Source: Fuerstiella sp.
GTDB taxonomy: Bacteria; Planctomycetota; Planctomycetia; Planctomycetales; Planctomycetaceae
Reading direction: 5' to 3'
Assembly (NCBI GenBank): GCA_014238335.1
Contig: JABABI010000025.1
Span: 30,015 to 87,112, forward strand
DNA length: 57,098 nt
Positions 55,447-57,098 of the stretch are shown here, piece by piece (position 1 is the first letter of the stretch; each line of letters begins with the position of its first letter). The notes under the pieces were generated by a model. It had not been told where the DNA came from. It ran no database searches and saw nothing but the letters and a program-made list of their open reading frames with translations. The position numbers and the translations under genes were made by a program.

Positions 55447-56982
55447 ATGAAGAAGAAACGGGCGCTGTCCAACCACGACAACGCCCCTGCCCCACCGCAA
55501 CTGCCCACCACTGGTTCCCGCCAGCATAAGACCATGCTTCATCGACCAATCAACCAAACAATTTTTTCTCAACCGAACACCGAAGTATCACGGCGCTCCG
55601 TGTTGCAACGTTCAGCGCTGGGCGTCGGTTCGCTGGGACTACTCAATCTTCTGCAGCAGGAACCGACAAATGCCGCCGAAACACAAGCGTTGGCAACTTC
55701 ACTCAGTTCACGACCTGCGCATTTTGTTCCGCGAGCCAAACGAGTCATTCATTTCTTTCTGAACGGCGGCCCGTCTCACGTCGACACGTTTGACCCGAAA
55801 CCCATGCTGAAACGGTTCTCCGGCCAGACGGTCTCCGACAATCCGGCCACCGAACGCAAGACGGGGGCAGCGCTGCCATCTCCATTTCGCTTCCGCAAAT
55901 ACGGACAGTCGGGAATCGAAGTCAGCGAGCTGTTTCAGCGGACTGCTGCGCACATCGATGACATCGCCGTCATTCGGTCAATGTACGCGGAGGTGCCGAA
56001 TCATGAGCCTTCGCTGATGCTGATGAATTGCGGAGATTCCGTGCAGACGCGGCCCAGCTTTGGAGCGTGGACGCTGTACGGATTGGGGACAGAGAATCAG
56101 AATCTGCCGGGCTTCGTAGCGATGTGTCCCGGGGGACTGCCGATCAAGGACACAGAAAACTGGCAGGCGGGCTTTCTGCCAGGTTCATTTCAGGGCACGT
56201 ACGTCGATTCGCAGCATAAAGAACTGAACCGACTGATTGAGAACATTGAACACCCGCACATTTCACGAAAAGCACAGCGCAGACAGCTGGACCTGCTGGC
56301 AAAATGGAATGCACGCCATAAAGCGGAACGCTACGACGACCGACTGGATGCTCGGATTCAATCGTACGAGCTGGCGTTCCGCATGCAGCAGGATGCGGCT
56401 GAAGCCTTCGACGTTTCCCGGGAACCAAAACACGTTCAGGAAATGTATGGCACGGATATTCACGGTCGCCAGACTCTGATTGCCCGACGCCTGCTGGACC
56501 GTGGAGTGCGTTTCGTGCAATTGTGGCACGGGGCCGGTCAACCGTGGGATAATCACAGCAACATCCGGACAGAGCACCGCAAACTTGCCGGTCAGATCGA
56601 CCAGCCGATCGCCGCACTATTGACGGACCTGAAGCAAAGCGGAATGCTGGAAGACACGCTGGTGCTGTGGGGTGGCGAATTCGGACGCACGCCGACGGTA
56701 GAACTGGCCAGCGACGGTAAACCGATCAACGGACGCGACCACAATCACTACGGCTTCAGCGTGTGGCTGGCGGGAGGCGGCATCAAAGGCGGCACTGTTT
56801 ACGGAGCCACAGATGAAATTGGTTTCAAAGCGGAAGAGAAACCCACCAGCGTGCATGATCTGCATGCCACGATGCTGCATGCTCTCGGTCTGGATCATGA
56901 ACAGCTGACGTTCCGCTATGCCGGACGAGACTTCCGGCTGACCGACGTCCACGGCAACGTGATCCATGACATCCTGAGTTGA
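55447..56982 (+). CDS. DUF1501 family protein, twin-arginine exported
   Basis: 511 residues from ATG 55447 (GAGG 5 bases upstream); ATG 55534 gives a shorter leader and is possible. The leader is VSRRSVLQRSALGVGSLGLLNLL. Marks: KRVIHFFLNGGPSHVDTFDPKPML, SPFRFRKYGQSGIEVSELF, FGAWTLYGLGTENQNLPGFVAM, FVQLWHGAGQPWDNHSNI, LVLWGGEFGRTP, NGRDHNHYGFSVWLAGGGIKGG, AEEKPTSVHDLHATMLHALGLDHE and the end RDFRLTDVHGNVIHDIL. It shares the last two blocks nearly exactly with the DUF1501 protein at 4.2 kb, so they are paralogues. It pairs with the cytochrome-like gene ending 102 bases upstream. The predicted metal-site residues are intact; activity is unproven. Confidence 0.93.
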   Translation: MKKKRALSNHDNAPAPPQLPTTGSRQHKTMLHRPINQTIFSQPNTEVSRRSVLQRSALGVGSLGLLNLLQQEPTNAAETQALATSLSSRPAHFVPRAKRVIHFFLNGGPSHVDTFDPKPMLKRFSGQTVSDNPATERKTGAALPSPFRFRKYGQSGIEVSELFQRTAAHIDDIAVIRSMYAEVPNHEPSLMLMNCGDSVQTRPSFGAWTLYGLGTENQNLPGFVAMCPGGLPIKDTENWQAGFLPGSFQGTYVDSQHKELNRLIENIEHPHISRKAQRRQLDLLAKWNARHKAERYDDRLDARIQSYELAFRMQQDAAEAFDVSREPKHVQEMYGTDIHGRQTLIARRLLDRGVRFVQLWHGAGQPWDNHSNIRTEHRKLAGQIDQPIAALLTDLKQSGMLEDTLVLWGGEFGRTPTVELASDGKPINGRDHNHYGFSVWLAGGGIKGGTVYGATDEIGFKAEEKPTSVHDLHATMLHALGLDHEQLTFRYAGRDFRLTDVHGNVIHDILS

Positions 56983-57098
56983 GCAGCCCAGGCTTTCTTC
57001 CTGCTTCGACGCGATCCGCAGACAACTGGTTGCGTCGGTGAAGTCATGACTGCCGAAAATAGCTGGCGGCATTGCGGGGCTGCGACTTCTTTTTCCAG

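Noticed and set aside
1..57098. Search for tRNA genes, CRISPR repeats, insertion sequences and phage integrases
   Set aside because: No T-loop-like sequence in a cloverleaf context, no regularly spaced repeats, and no transposase or integrase motif was seen.

Overview
The window looks like a chromosomal segment of a planctomycete (Planctomycetia; genus not decidable by reading). The marker is the density of families that are abundant almost only there. These are two DUF1549/DUF1553 cytochrome-like proteins, three DUF1501 proteins with twin-arginine leaders, a DUF1592-group/DUF1552 pair and a sulfatase. A BamA homologue and lipid- and glycan-decorating enzymes show a diderm envelope. I saw no rRNA, tRNA, CRISPR array, insertion sequence or phage gene.

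Layout. 1-8.3 kb: the 3' part of a sulfatase, a small unknown gene, then a leftward run (DUF1549/1553 cytochrome, DUF1501, PQQ beta-propeller, epoxide-hydrolase-like enzyme). 8.5-14.8 kb: a divergent rightward run (DUF1592-group cytochrome, DUF1552, LmbE deacetylase, small membrane protein, Gfo/Idh/MocA oxidoreductase). 15-29 kb: housekeeping genes, namely bamA, queG, trmH, mscS, plsC-like, HAD phosphatase, a 34-residue very basic protein outside usual gene-length limits, glucan phosphorylase, pyrE, and an unknown gene translationally coupled to a SNF2 helicase. 29.4-36.8 kb: ileS of an unusual type, a disrupted membrane-protein gene, a ferritin-like protein and a DUF1501 protein. 36.9-46.9 kb: a leftward surface-glycan locus. 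It holds a frameshifted acyltransferase, a PLP dehydratase with His in place of the catalytic Lys, a GDP-fucose-synthase-like epimerase/reductase, GT11 and GT10 fucosyltransferase-type enzymes, two methyltransferases, GT25 (one intact, one decayed) and GT4. 47.6-51.6 kb: a sialidase-like protein overlapping a polytopic membrane protein, then an MsbA-type ABC exporter. 52-57 kb: a second DUF1549/1553 plus DUF1501 pair.

How it fits together. The glycan locus appears to make and transfer a GDP-linked deoxyhexose; the His-type dehydratase beside an Fcl-like enzyme points to a 3,6-dideoxy sugar of colitose type rather than fucose. The cytochrome/DUF1501 sets are exported systems of unknown substrate that recur three times in different pairings.

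Three loci are broken (33.2-34.3 kb, 36.9-38.0 kb, 43.0-43.5 kb). Two of the breaks are single missing bases and could be assembly errors; the in-frame amber codon and the multiply shifted GT25 copy look more like true decay.
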